Part shown: positions 23,040 through 34,800 of the stretch, one piece after another
Layout of the letters: each line of letters begins with the position of its first letter
Position numbering within the stretch: the stretch's first letter is position 1
From: Portunus trituberculatus
Lineage: Eukaryota; Arthropoda; Malacostraca; Decapoda; Portunidae
Direction of reading: 5' to 3'
DNA: 64,000 bases
Assembly (NCBI RefSeq): GCF_017591435.1
Contig: NC_059255.1
Span: 644,117 to 708,116 of the forward strand
Translations under genes and position numbers: made by a program
Notes under the pieces: generated by a model
What the model was told of the DNA's origin: nothing
Database searches by the model: none
What the model saw: only the letters and a program-made list of their open reading frames with translations

Positions 23040-24007
23040 TCTCATATCCAAGATTCTCCAGAAAAACTCTTTCTTCTCCTCTTCTGTCCTCTCTTCATTT
23101 TTTTCAAAGCCTCCTTTCTCAACTCATTTAACATTTCTCTTTCCTTTTCACCGAGATCTCTTCTCAACCAAATCTTCCTTGTTGTTTCCTGCTGGGCTAG
23201 CCTCCATGACTTCTCCACCAATTCATCTACATCCTTTTGTGACTTAAGTTTGATTCTTATTGGCCTCATACCTTCTCTTGTGAACTTTCCAATTCTATGG
23301 AAGTCCTCTATTTCTTGTACTAGGTCTTTTCCTCCTCCTGCACCACATTAATGATATTATTTATCACCTTTTTATGTTTTCTCTCTCTCCATTTTACTCG
23401 GTGTCTTATCCTCCTCCACACCAAATATCACCACACATCTCTTTTTGTCTACAGTTTCCCTCACCAATGTCTCATTTGACTTAATAACCTTCACCACTTT
23501 CTCAGCAATCTTCTCTTCTATGATCTGTTGATCTATAATTTCAGCAAGGCCCAAAGTTTTCTCCCCAGACTCTTTGATTTCCTTTTCCAGACTTGCAACT
23601 TTGTAATTTACCTCCTTTCTTTCCACTTCCTGACTTTTTTCCATTCAGCCTGCTTCTCCATCACTTTTCCTAGAGATTCTCCACATTTTTCGCAATTCAC
23701 TTTAATTAGCTTAACTTCCTCTTTCAGTGCTTCATTTTCCTTCTTCATATCGGCACAGTCTTTCTTTACATTGTCATAACTCGTTTCCAGGCCCCATACT
23801 TTTCAAACAGTTTTCAATTTTACCTTCCAACTCCAGAATTTTCTTCACATAAGCGCTCTTCTCCATTATTCCTTGAAATCCTGTGAAGTCTGATTCATCT
23901 TTCGAGTTCACGGCCGCCATGTTGCTCAGATGTAAACAAACCAGCTGATGGCTCAAACGCAGGCTACAGTTTATATTTACCTTCCTGGACATTATTTTGC
24001 TAATCAA
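23040..24007 (-). pseudogene. LINE-A copy A ORF1: coiled-coil RNA-binding protein
   Basis: Starts MAAVNSKDESDFTGFQ at the ATG near 23914 (a further in-frame ATG lies at 24007). It contains a heptad-rich Lys/Glu coiled coil (SLEKEIKESGEKTL, then EKIAEKVVKVIKSNETLV), a hydrophobic RRM-like strand (KKRCVVIFGVEEDKTPS), and the domain MRPIRIKLKSQKDVDELV with a basic C-terminal part, KIWLRRDLGEKEREML. This is the layout of ORF1 proteins that coat LINE RNA as trimers. Two frameshifts break it between about 23280 and 23380 and near 23650-23790. Confidence 0.75.
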
Positions 24008-24137
24008 CAGTTAACATGACTATATGGAGACGGGACAAACATTACCAGCTCCTTTCCCACCTTGGTTACTCTTAGGCAATGGTAACTGTAGAATTAGAGA
24101 TGATTGCTCTGGAGCTCAGCGACCACCTCCGCCATCG

Positions 24138-24161
24138 ACTGTGTGTGTGTGTGTGTGTGTA
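24138..24161. repeat. (GT)n between LINE-A copies A and B
   Basis: About 12 GT units joining the 5' end of copy A to the 3' tail of copy B. Confidence 0.9.
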
Positions 24162-26602
24162 TTTACCTAATTGTATTTACCTAATTGTAACATACGGGAA
24201 AAGAGCTATGCTCGTGTTGTCCCGTCTCCATATCTATTAATGTCCAGCTTTTTCTTAAAATCATGAATATTCCTTGCATTGACCACTTCCACGTCTAAAC
24301 TATTCCATGCTTCCACCCTTCTATGAGGAAGCTATATTTTTCACATCTCTCCTATAAGTGGCCATTTTAGTTTTTTCCCATGCCCTCTCGACATTCTTTC
24401 ATTCCACATACACAGATCTTCCCTATCCATTTTTCCATGCCAATCATCACTCTGTATATTGCTATCAGGTCTCCCCTTTCTCTTCTGTTTTCCAGGGTCA
24501 AGTTGCATTCTTTTCAGTCTGTCTTCATAAGTCAAATCTCTTAAGTCAGGCACCATTTTTGTTGCAGCCCTCTGTACTTTCTCTAGTTTCCTTATGTGTT
24601 TCTTTAAGTTCGAGCCCACTGTATTGTTGCATATTCAAGCCTCGGTCTTATCATTGCAGTAATTATTTTCTTCATCATTTCTTCATCTAAATATACGAAC
24701 GCCACTCTTATGTTCCTCAATAAGTTCAATACTTCTCCAATTATTTTGTTTATATGTCTCTCTGGCGATAGGTCATTGGTAATTGTCACCCCAAGGTCTT
24801 TTTCTTCATGACTGGTTTTATGTCTTCATTTCCTATCTTGTACATACTCCTGATTCTTCTTTCACTCTTGCCAAACTCTATTTTCTTGCATTTTGTCGTG
24901 TTGAACTCCATTTGCCATGTACAGCTCCATTTCCATATTCTGTCCAAGTCTTCCTGGAGTAGTTCGCAATCTTTGTCACATCTCACTTTTCTTAACAATT
25001 TTGCATCGTCTGCAAATAGGCTCACATAACTGGACACCCCATCCACCATGTCATTTATGTAGACCGCAAACATTACTGGTGCCAACACTGATCCCTGTGG
25101 AACTCCACTCTCCACCAAGCCCCATTCTGATGGTCTGTCCTTAATTATTGTTCTCATTTCTCTTCCTACCAAAAGTCTTCCATCCATTTTAGTAAACTGC
25201 CATGCACTCCTCCTACCATTTCAAGTTTCCAGATCAGTCTCCGGTGTGGTACCTTATCAAAGGCCTTTTTAAATCCAGATATATTCCATCAGCCCAACCA
25301 TCTCTTTCCTGTATTACATCTATCACCCTCGAATAGTAACATATCAGGTTTGTCGTGCATGAACGCCCTTTTCTAAAACCAAATTGACACTCACAAAGTA
25401 TGTCATTTTCTCCAAGAAGTCTGTCCATCTATTCTTCACCACCCTCTCACACATCTTAGCTACCACACTTGTAAGTGACACTGGTCTATAGTTCAATGGG
25501 TCTCTCTTGTTACCTGATTTATAGATTGGGACAATGTTAGCTCTTTTCCAGTCTTGGGGCACTACACCTTCCCTTAATGAGGCATCAATTACTTCACAAA
25601 CTTTTTCTGCCAGTTGCTCCCTGCATTCTCTTAAAATCCATCCTGATACCCCATCAGGTCCCACAGCTTTTCTCACTTCTAAACTCCCCATCATATTCTT
25701 GATCTCCTCCACAGTTACTTGAAACTCCTTCATAATCCCTTTCTGTTCCATTACCAGTGGTTTGTCAAAAGCAGTCTCCTTTGTGAATACCTTCCAAAGC
25801 ATCCATTCATAGCCTCTGCCATTTCCTGGGATCTTCACTGCATACTCCATTTACTTCTAAACTTTCAATACTTTCTCTATTTTTGATGTTGTTGTTCACA
25901 TGTCTGTAAAAAAGCCTTGGTTGGTCTTTACATTTATCAATTATATCCTTTTCTTGTTTCTTTCTTTCTTCTCTTCTAATCAACATATATTCATTTCTTG
26001 CTCTTTTGTAACTTTCCACTGCTTAATCCGTCTTTTCCTTCTCCACCTCTTCCATGCATCCTCTTTTCTTGTTCTAGCCTTTTCACATCTATCGTTAAAC
26101 CAGTCCTGCTTTCCAACTTCTCTATGTTGTCTTATTGGTACAAATTTTTTCTCACCTTCTTTGTATATTTTTATAAATTCCTTCCACTTTTCATTTGCTC
26201 CCTTAGCACTCTTGAATTTCATCCAATTTGTCTCTTGAAAGAATTTCTTTAGGTTTCCAAAATCTGTCTTGGCATAATTCCATCTTCCCACTTTATATTC
26301 TTCATTTCTTCTAGATTTCTCTTCATCTATCACCTTGAACTCCAAAACTGCATGATCACTTTTTGCTAAAGGGCACTCCACCCTCATCTCCTCAATGACC
26401 ATTGGCTCTGTACTAAAGACCAAGTCCAGTCTTGACGATGCTCCCTCTCCTCCAAACCTAGTATCTTCTTTGACCCACTGAGTTAACACATTTTCCATTG
26501 CCAGTGTCAATAGTGTATTTCCCATGTTGTCTCTGATCCTTCCATTGACCAGTCCTCCCAACACACCTCTTTACAATTAAAATCTCCCATCATTATAGTT
26601 CT
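24162..26602 (-). mobile_element. LINE-A copy B, 5'-truncated
   Basis: 3' tail units at about 24162-24190, then the ORF2 C-terminus, RT and part of the endonuclease; it ends within the codons for the GDFN motif at about 26602, directly followed by T and GT runs. RT catalytic SLFADDAKLL and GVPQGSVLAPVMF are intact, and the linker region is open over 194 codons (26564-25980). It carries several one- or two-base losses relative to copies A and D, often at G-containing sites. The break inside the endonuclease shown by copies A and D is also present here. Confidence 0.85.
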
Positions 26603-26606
26603 TTTT

Positions 26607-26653
<47 letters not shown>
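26603..26653. repeat. T run and (GT)n between copies B and C
   Basis: A run of 10 T followed by about 20 GT units at the 5' junction of copy B and the 3' tail of copy C. Confidence 0.92.
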
Positions 26654-26655
<2 letters not shown>

Positions 26656-27845
26656 ACCTAATTTACCTAATTGTAACATACAGAGCTATGCTTGTCCCGT
26701 CTCCATATCTATTAATGTCCAGCTTTTCTTAAAATCATGAATATTCCTTGCTTGACCACTTCCACGTCTAAACTATTCCATGCTTCCACCCTTCTATGAG
26801 GAAGCTATATTTTCACATCTCTCCTATAAGTCCATTTTAGTTTTTTCCCATGCCCTCTCGACATTCTTTCATTCCACATACACAGATCTTCCCTATCCAT
26901 TTTTTCCATGCCAATCATCACTCTGTATATTGCTATCAGGTCTCCCTTTCTCTTCTGTTTTCCAGGGTCAAGTTGCATTCTTTTCAGTCTGTCTTCATAA
27001 GTCAAATCTCTTAAGTCAGGCACCATTTTGTTGCAGCCCTCTGTACTTTCTCTAGTTTCCTTATGTGTTTCTTTAAGTTCAAGCCCACTGTATTGTTGCA
27101 TATTCAAGCCTCGGTCTTATCATTGCAGTAATTATTTTCTTCATCATTTCTTCATCTAAATATATGAACGCCACTCTTATGTTCCTCAATAAGTTCAATA
27201 CTTCTCAATTATTTTGTTTATATGTCTCTCTGATAGGTCATTGGTAATTGTCACCCCAAGGTCTTTTTCTTCATGACTGGTTTTATGTCTTCATTTCCTA
27301 TCTTGTACATACTCCTGATTCTTCTTTCACTCTTGCCAAACTCTATTTTCTTGCATTTTGTCGTGTTGAACTCCATTTGCCATGTACAGCTCCATTTCCA
27401 TATTCTGTCCAAGTCTTCCTGGAGTAGTTCGCAATCTTTGTCACATCTCACTTTTCTTAACAATTTTGCATCGTCTGCAAATAGGCTCACATAACTGGAC
27501 ACCCCATCCACCATGTCATTTATGTAGACCACAACATTACTGGTGCCAACACTGATCCCTGTGTAACTCCACTCTCCACCAAGCCCCATTCTGATTCTGT
27601 CCTTAATTATTGTTCTCATTTCTCTTCCTACCAAAAGTCTTCCATCCATTTTAGTAAACTGCCATGCACTCCTCCTACCATTTCAAGTTTCCAGATCAGT
27701 CTCCTGTGGTACCTTATCAAAGGCCTTTTTAAATCCAGATATATTCCATCAGCCCAACCATCTCTTTCTTGTATTACATCTATCACCCTCGAATAGTAAC
27801 ATATCAGGTTTGTCTGCATGAACGCCCTTTTCTAAAACCAAATTG

Positions 27846-27846
<1 letters not shown>
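26654..27846 (-). mobile_element. LINE-A copy C, strongly 5'-truncated
   Basis: About 1.2 kb holding the 3' UTR and the RT from the FGFRKG region onward. The 5' junction at 27846 goes straight into (GT)n. Relative to copies A, B and D it lacks many short strings, mostly containing G (for example in CGTGTTGTCCCG, AAGTGGCC, CTGGCGATAGG and ATGGTCTG). Motif C FADDAKLL remains; motif B is destroyed. Confidence 0.85.

Positions 27847-27902
<56 letters not shown>
27847..27902. repeat. (GT)n between copies C and E
   Basis: About 27 GT units at the junction of LINE-A copy C and LINE-B copy E. Confidence 0.95.
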
Positions 27903-27903
<1 letters not shown>

Positions 27904-28742
27904 TTACTAGTTGTATTTACCTAGTTGTAGTTTTACAGGGCCTGGGCTTTATGCTCGTGTGGCCCCTCTCCATATCTACACTTATCCAATCTTCTTTAAA
28001 AGTATGCACAATCTTGCAGACACTACTTCTTCATTTAAACTGTTCCACGTCTCAATACATCTTTGCGGAAACTATATTTTTAACATCTCTCAGACATCTT
28101 CCTTTTCTCAGTTTTTACTATGCGATCTTGTGCTTCAATGTCATATTCTTCTCTCAGGATCAGTTTCTCATTATCCACTTGGTCCATTCCATTGATCAAT
28201 TTAAAACTTGTATCAGGTCTCTCTCTCTTCTTTGTTCCAGGGTTGGTAGATCCATAGCCTTTAGTCTCTCCTCATATGTCATCCTTCAAATTCTGGAACC
28301 ATTCTTGTAGCCATTTTTGTAGTCTCTCAATTTCCTTATGTTTCTTTTTTATAAGGGTCCACACTACTCCTGCATATTCCAATCTGGGTCTTATTAAAGT
28401 ACTTATCAATTTCTTCATCATTTCTTTGTCCATGTGGTGAAATGCTACTCCAATATTCCTTAGCAAATTATATGTTTCTCTAAAATTCTATCAATATGGC
28501 TTACTGGTTGATTGTTTTCTTCCATCGTCACTCCAAGTCCTTTTCCTTTTTTACTTTCTCCAGTTCTACTCCATCTCCCATCTTATAGATTCCCACGGGT
28601 CGTCTTTCACTCTTTCCCATTTTGTTCACATTGAATTCCATTTCTCACTTTTTGCTCCATTCCCATATCTTATTTAGGTCTTCTTGCAGTATTTCACAAT
28701 CCTCTTTTTGCTTTATAACTCTGCACAGTTTCGTATCATCTA
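27903..28742 (-). mobile_element. LINE-B copy E, 3' part, fused to kinase cDNA
   Basis: LINE-B is related to LINE-A but distinct; its tail is ATTTACCTAGTTGT. This copy holds the tail, the 3' UTR and the RT C-terminal region (LRNIGVAFHHMDKEMMKKLI, then LIRPRLEYAGVVW) back to the catalytic region, where the FAD(D/N) codons begin (CTGCACAGTTTCGTATCATC on the plus strand). At about 28742 LINE sequence stops abruptly and kinase coding sequence begins on the same strand. See the entry for 28743-29094. Confidence 0.85.
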
Positions 28743-29094
28743 AAGTTTTCCATCATAGTGATAAGCCTCTAGCAGTTCTACAACATTCTTGTGCTTGCAC
28801 TCAGATAGAATATCAATCTCAATCATGAAAGTCTCCAGATCCTCTTCCTCCTCTCAACTTCTTGAGAGCTCATCTTGATTTCCTTGTGTTGTGCTTTGTA
28901 CACTTTACCATAAGCTCCATCTCCAAGCTCTCCAATAATATCCCAAAAGTCCTCAGGACAGTCCAGTCGCACATTATGGAAATGTTTTTTCTTTTTAGCT
29001 GAAGAGCCACCCTTGAATATTATATCTTTGACCTTAGAGATGAGTGACATTTTTTTTCTAAAACTCTCGTGGTTACATTATACAGCACAACTTT
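28743..29094 (-). pseudogene. Intronless 5' fragment of an SLK/STK10-type kinase mRNA
   Basis: On the minus strand an ATG at 29050 opens MSLISKVKDIIFKGGSSAKK, then PEDFWDIIGELGDGAYGKV. That is the N-terminus and glycine-rich ATP loop (GELGDGAYGKVYKA) of the Ste20 subfamily SLK/LOK. After KAQHKE, short losses destroy the frame where the VAIK lysine should be; reading then resumes in another frame with EDLETFMIEIDILSECKHK and NVVELLEAYHYDGKL (helix C and the following strands), ending at the LINE junction. About 40 bases upstream of the ATG look like 5' UTR. There is no splice site or intron between the segments. It is a damaged retrocopy, not a working kinase; the parent gene is not in this window. 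Confidence 0.8.
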
Positions 29095-29525
29095 TCACCT
29101 AGTTTTACCTAGTTGTAGTTTTACAGGGCCTGGGCTTTATGCTCGTGTGGTCCCGTCTCCATATCTACACTTATCCAATTTTTCTTTAAAACTATGTACA
29201 CCCTTTGCTGATACCACTTCCTCACTCAAACTGTTCCAAGTCTCAACACATCTTTGCGGGAAACTAAATTTTTAACATCTCTCAGACATCGTCCCTTCCT
29301 TAGTTTCTTACTATGCGATCTTGTGCTTCTAAAGTCATATTCTTCTCTCAGGATCAGTTTCTCATTATCCACTTCATCCATTCCGTTAATCAATTTATAA
29401 ACTTGTATCAGATCCCCTCTCTCTCTTCTCTGCTCCAAGGTTGGTAGATCCATTGCCTTTAGTCTCTCCTCATATGCCATCCCTTTAAACTCTGGAACCA
29501 TTCTTGTAGCCATTTTTTGTAGTGT
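29095..29525 (-). mobile_element. LINE-B copy F, 3' end only
   Basis: Tail units (CACCTAGTTTTACCTAGTTG) at 29096, then the 3' UTR and C-terminal codons (MATRMVPEFKGMAYEERLKA). 5'-truncated at about 29520, next to a very short GTGTGAGTGTGT stretch. Its tail abuts the 5' end of the kinase fragment without GT repeats. Confidence 0.8.
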
Positions 29526-31853
29526 GAGTGTGTATTTACCTAGTTGTACCTAGTTGTAGTTTTACAGGGCCTCGGCTTTATGCTCGTGTGGTCCCGTCTC
29601 CATATCTACACTTATCCAATTTTTCTTTAAAACTATGTACACTCTTTGCTGATACCACTTCCTCACTCAAACTGTTCCAAGTCTCAACACATCTTTGGGA
29701 AACTAAATTTTTAACATCTCTCAGACATCGTCCCTTCCTTAGTTTCTTACTATGCGATCTTGTGCTTCTAAAGTCATATTCTTCTCTCAGGATCAGTTTC
29801 TCATTATCCACTTCATCCATTCTGTTAATCAATTTATAAACTTGTATCAGATCCTCTCTCTCTCTCTGCTCCAAGGTTGGTAGATCCATTGCCTTTAGTC
29901 TCTCCTCATATACCATCCCTTTAAATTCTGGAACCATTCTTGTAGCCATTTTTTGTAGTCTCTTTAATTTTCTTATGTGTTTCTTTTATGAGTCCACACA
30001 ACTCCTGCATATTCCAATCTAGGTCTTATTTTAGTACTTATCAATTTCTTCATCATTTCCTTGTCCATATAGTGAAATGCTACTCCAATATTCCTTAGCA
30101 AATTATACGTCTCTCTGAAAATTCTATCAATATGGCTAACCGGTTGATTATTTTCTTCCATTGTCACTCCCAAGTCCTTTTCCTTTTTTACTTTTTCTAG
30201 TTCTATTCCATCTCCCATCTTATAGATTCCCACTGGTCGTCTTTCACTTTTTCCCATTACCATAACATGGCTTTTGTCCACATTGAATTCCATCTCCCAT
30301 TTTTTGCTCCATTTCCAGATCTTGTTTAAGTCTTCCTGTGGTATTTCACAATCCTCTTTTTGTTTAATGACTCTGCACAGTTTCGCATTGTCCGCAAACA
30401 GATTTATGTAGCTGTTCACTCCCTCTGGCATGTCATTTATATATACGAGAAAAATATTGGTGCCAATACTGACCCCTGTGGCACTCCGCTGTCTACTGTT
30501 CTCCACTTGACTTCATATCTTTAACTATCGTCCTTATTTCTCTCCCCTTAAGTAATTCTTCATCCATCTCAATGTGCTTCCTTTTAAGCCACCCTTCTCC
30601 TCTAACTTCCATAGTAATCTTTCATGTGGCACTTTATCAAAAGCCTTTTTAGATCTAAATAAATACAGTCAACCCATCCTCTCTCTCTTGTACTTTATCA
30701 ACTATTCTACAGTAGAAACTCAATAAATTTGTCACACATGACCGACCTTTTCTAAAACCAAATTCTATTTGATAATATTTTGTTGTCTTCAAGAAACTCG
30801 ATCCATTGCTTCTTTATTACTTTTTCACACATCTTGCATATTACACTAGTTAGTGATACCCCTGTAATTTAAAGGTTCTTCCTTCCTTCCTTCCTCTTAT
30901 ATATGGGAACCACCTCAGCTCTTTTCCACTCCACTGGCACTGTTCCATTTTCTATTGAGCATTTTATGATGTTGTATATTGACTTCTAGTTCTTCCCTAC
31001 ATTCTTTCAGTATTCTGCCTGAGACTTCATCCGGTCCCATTGCCTTTTCCTCATCCAATTCCGTCATCAACTTTTTATTTCAAGCTTGGTTACTTTAATC
31101 TCTTTCATATAGACAGTCTCTATTACCCTGTGGTCTTTCAAATTTGGATTCCTTAGTAAAGACCTCATGAAATTTACTATTTAACAGTTCTGCCATACTT
31201 TTGGGTCTTCCACCATTCCGTTTTCTCCTTTTAACCTTTCTATTGTTTCTTTTTGTCTTATTTTTCCATTTATGAATCTGTAGAACAATTTTGGTTGTTC
31301 CTTACATTTTTCGACAATGTCCTTTTCATAGTTCCTTTCTTCTTCCTTTCTCACCTTAGCATATTCATTTCTTGCTGTTTTGAAGTTTTCCTTATTTTCT
31401 GGATTTCTGTTTCTTCTCCACCTTTTCCATGCTCCATCTCTTTCTCCTTTGCCCTAGCACATCTTGCATTAAACCAATCTTTCTTTCCTTCTTCTTTAGG
31501 TCTATATTTCAACATATTCCTGACCCCAGTTTTGTATATTTCCAAAAATAAGTTATATTTCTCTTGAACCGTTAATGAGTTTTCCATCTCCTCCCAGTTT
31601 ACGTTTTAAAATAGTTCTTGAGATTCTCAATATCAGCCTTTCTGTAATTTAATCGGTCTCCTTTGTATGATTCATCTCTATCTTCCTTTCCTTCTTCTAT
31701 ATCCATCTCTAATATTACATGGTCACTCTTTCCCAATCACTTGTATCTTATATCATCGTTAATTGGTATATCCCTTGTAAAACTAGATCTAATCTTGCCA
31801 GCTCATCGTTTCCTCTGAATCTTGTGTTTTCCTTTACTCTTTGGACCATCAAA
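29526..31853 (-). mobile_element. LINE-B copy G, 5'-truncated
   Basis: About 2.3 kb. Tail ATTTACCTAGTTGT near 29533. Reading upstream: the C-terminus (MATRMVPEFKGMVYEERLKA), LRNIGVAFHYMDKEMMKKLI, the RT centre in which FADD reads FADN (INLFADNAKLC), broken motif A and NYRPV-type regions, the linker EEGKKDWFNARCARAKEKE, and the end of the endonuclease (31850). The 5' junction is (GT)n. Many stops and frameshifts. Copy H at 52113-53752 is the plus-strand relative covering the same region. Confidence 0.8.
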
Positions 31854-31879
31854 TGTGTGTGTGTGTGTGTGTGTGTGTA
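31854..31879. repeat. (GT)n between copies G and D
   Basis: About 13 GT units at the junction of LINE-B copy G and LINE-A copy D. Confidence 0.92.
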
Positions 31880-34800
31880 TTTACCTAATTGTATTTACCT
31901 AATTGTAACATACGGGAAAAGAGCTATGCTCGTACTGTCCCGTCTCCATATCTATTAATGTCCAGCTTTTTCTTAAAATCATGAATATTCCTTGCGTTGA
32001 CCACTTCCACGTCTAAACTATTCCAAGCTTCCACCCTTCTATGAGGGAAGCTATATTTTTCACATCTCTCCTATAAGTGGCCATTTTAGTTTTTCCCATG
32101 CCCTCTCGACATTCTTTCATTCCACATACACAGATCTTCCCTATCCATTTTTCCATGCCAATCATCACTCTGTATATTGCTATCAGGTCTCCCCTTTCTC
32201 TTCTGTTTTCCAGGGTCGGAAGTTGCATTCTTTTCAGTCTGTCTTCATAAGTCAAATCTCTTAAGTCAGGCACCATTTTGTTGCAGCCCTCTGTACTTTC
32301 TCTAGTTTCCTTATGTGTTTCTTTAAGTTCGGAGCCCACTGTATTGTTGCATATTCAAGCCTTGGTCTTATCATTGCAGTAATTATTTTCTTCATCATTT
32401 CTTCATCTAAATATACGAACGCCACTCTTATGTTCCTCAATAAGTTCAATACTTCTCCAATTATTTTGTTTATATGTCTCTCTGGCGATAGGTCATTGGT
32501 AATTGTCACCCCAAGGTCTTTTTCTTCATGACTGGTTTTATGTCTTCATTTCCTATCTTGTACATACTCCTGATTCTTCTTTCACTCTTGCCAAACTCTA
32601 TTTTCTTGCATTTTGTCGTGTTGAACTCCATTTGCCATGTACAGCTCCATTTCCATATTCTGTCCAAGTCTTCCTGGAGTAGTTCGCAATCTTTGTCACA
32701 TCTCACTTTTCTTAACAATTTTGCATCGTCTGCAAATAGGCTCACATAACTGGACACCCCATCCACCATGTCATTTATGTAGACCGCAAACATTACTGGT
32801 GCCAACACTGATCCCTGTGGAACTCCACTCTCCACCAAGCCCCATTCTGATGGTCTGTCCTTAATTATTGTTCTCATTTCTCTTCCTACCAAAAGTCTTC
32901 CATCCATTTTAGTAAACTGCCATGCACTCCTCCTACCATTTCAAGTTTCCAGATCAGTCTCCGGTGTGGTACCTTATCAAAGGCCTTTTTTAAATCCAGA
33001 TATATTCCATCAGCCCAACCATCTCTTTCCTGTATTACATCTATCACCCTCGAATAGTAACATATCAGGTTTGTCGTGCATGAACGCCCTTTTCTAAAAC
33101 CAAATTGACACTCACAAAGTATGTCATTTTTCTCCAAGAAGTCTGTCCATCTATTCTTCACCACCCTCTCACACATCTTAGCTACCACACTTGTAAGTGA
33201 CACTGGTCTATAGTTCAATGGGTCTCTCTTGTTACCTGATTTATAGATTGGGACAATGTTAGCTCTTTTCCAGTCTTGGGGCACTACACCTTCCCTTAAT
33301 GAGGCATCAATTACTTCACAAACTTTTTCTGCCAGTTGCTCCTGCATTCTCTTAAAATCCATCCTGATACCCCATCAGGTCCCACAGCTTTTCTCACTTC
33401 TAAACTCCCCATCATATTCTTGATCTCCTCCACAGTTACTTGAAACTCCTTCATAATCCCTTTCTGTTCCATTACCAGTGGTTTGTCAAAAGCAGTCTCC
33501 TTTGTGAATACCTTCCGAAAGCATCCATTCATAGCCTCTGCCATTTCCTGGGATCTTCACTGCATACTCCATTTACTTCTAAACTTTCAATACTTTCTCT
33601 ATTTTTGATGTTGTTGTTCACATGTCTGTAAAAAGCCTTGGTTGGTCTTTACATTTATCAATTATATCCTTTTCTTGTTTCTTTCTTTCTTCTCTTCTAA
33701 TCAACACATATTCATTTCTTGCTCTTTTGTAACTTTCCCACTGCTTAATCCGTCTTTTCCTTCTCCACCTCTTCCATGCATCCTCTTTTCTTGTTCTAGC
33801 CTTTTCACATCTATCGTTAAACCAGTCCTGCTTTCCAACTTCTCTATGTTGTCTTATTGGTACAAATTTTTCTCACCTTCTTTGTATATTTTTATAAATT
33901 CCTTCCACTTTTCATTTGCTCCTTAGCACTCTTGAATTTCATCCAATTTGTCTCTTGAAAGAATTTCTTTAGGTTTCCAAAATCTGTCTTGGCATAATTC
34001 CATCTTCCCACTTTATATTCTTCATTTCTTCTAGATTTCTCTTCATCTATCACCTTGAACTCCAAAACTGCATGATCACTCTTTGCTAAAGGGCACTCCA
34101 CCCTCATCTCCTCAATGACCATTGGCTCTGTACTAAAGACCAAGTCCAGTCTTGACGATGCTCCCTCTCCTCCAAACCTAGTATCTTCTTTGACCCACTG
34201 AGTTAACACATTTTCCATTGCCAGTGTCAATAGTGTATTTCCCATGTTGTCTCTGATCCTTCCATTGACCAGTCCTCCCAACACACCTCTTTACAATTAA
34301 AATCTCCCATCATTATAGTTCGTTCACAGCCACCCAACATTTCTTCCAGACATGTTCCTGTATCACTTATCATTTCTTCATATTCCTGTACTGACCATGC
34401 ATTTGTCTTAGGTGGTACGTACACCACTATGTAGTGCCTCTTTTTCCTTCATTAGTTTCTGCTCTGATCTTTAGCACTTCTGCCTTTCCCATACCTTCTT
34501 TCACTTGATCCACCTTTATATCTTTTTAACCAGCAACATCACTCCTCCTCCCATCTTACCTACTCTATTTCTTTTCCAAACATTATATTTCCCTTCTCCA
34601 ACCATCATCAGGTCTTCTCCTCTCTCAGTTTTGTTTCAGTAAGACCCACAATATCTGGGTTCTTGTCCCTCAAGTAATCGTTGAGTTCTAAAATCCCGAT
34701 ATCACTCCATTTATGTTGGAATACATTACATTCCGCTCATACGTAAGTTTCTTTAGTCCTTTCTTGCTGTACTTTTCTGGGTTATGAACCACTTCCTCAG

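Larger units (their letters stand above)
20122..24137 (-). mobile_element. LINE-A copy A, near full length
   Basis: A two-ORF LINE, about 4.0 kb, on the minus strand. The 3' end (low coordinate) is two ATTTACCTAATTGT tail units followed by (GT)n. The 5' end is near 24137, directly against (GT)n. ORF1 lies at about 24007-23050 and ORF2 at about 22960-20290. It is nearly identical to copy D (31880-35890) over most of its length, but the 5'-most 450 bases differ clearly. I place it in the CR1/L2 group (Jockey superfamily) from RT motifs and short-repeat tail; this needs a tree. Several frameshifts make it inactive as assembled. Confidence 0.85.

Noticed and set aside
28823..29050. A functional SLK/STK10 kinase exon
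   Set aside because: No donor site at its end, frame broken at the VAIK region, and joined to LINE sequence; a retrocopy fits better.
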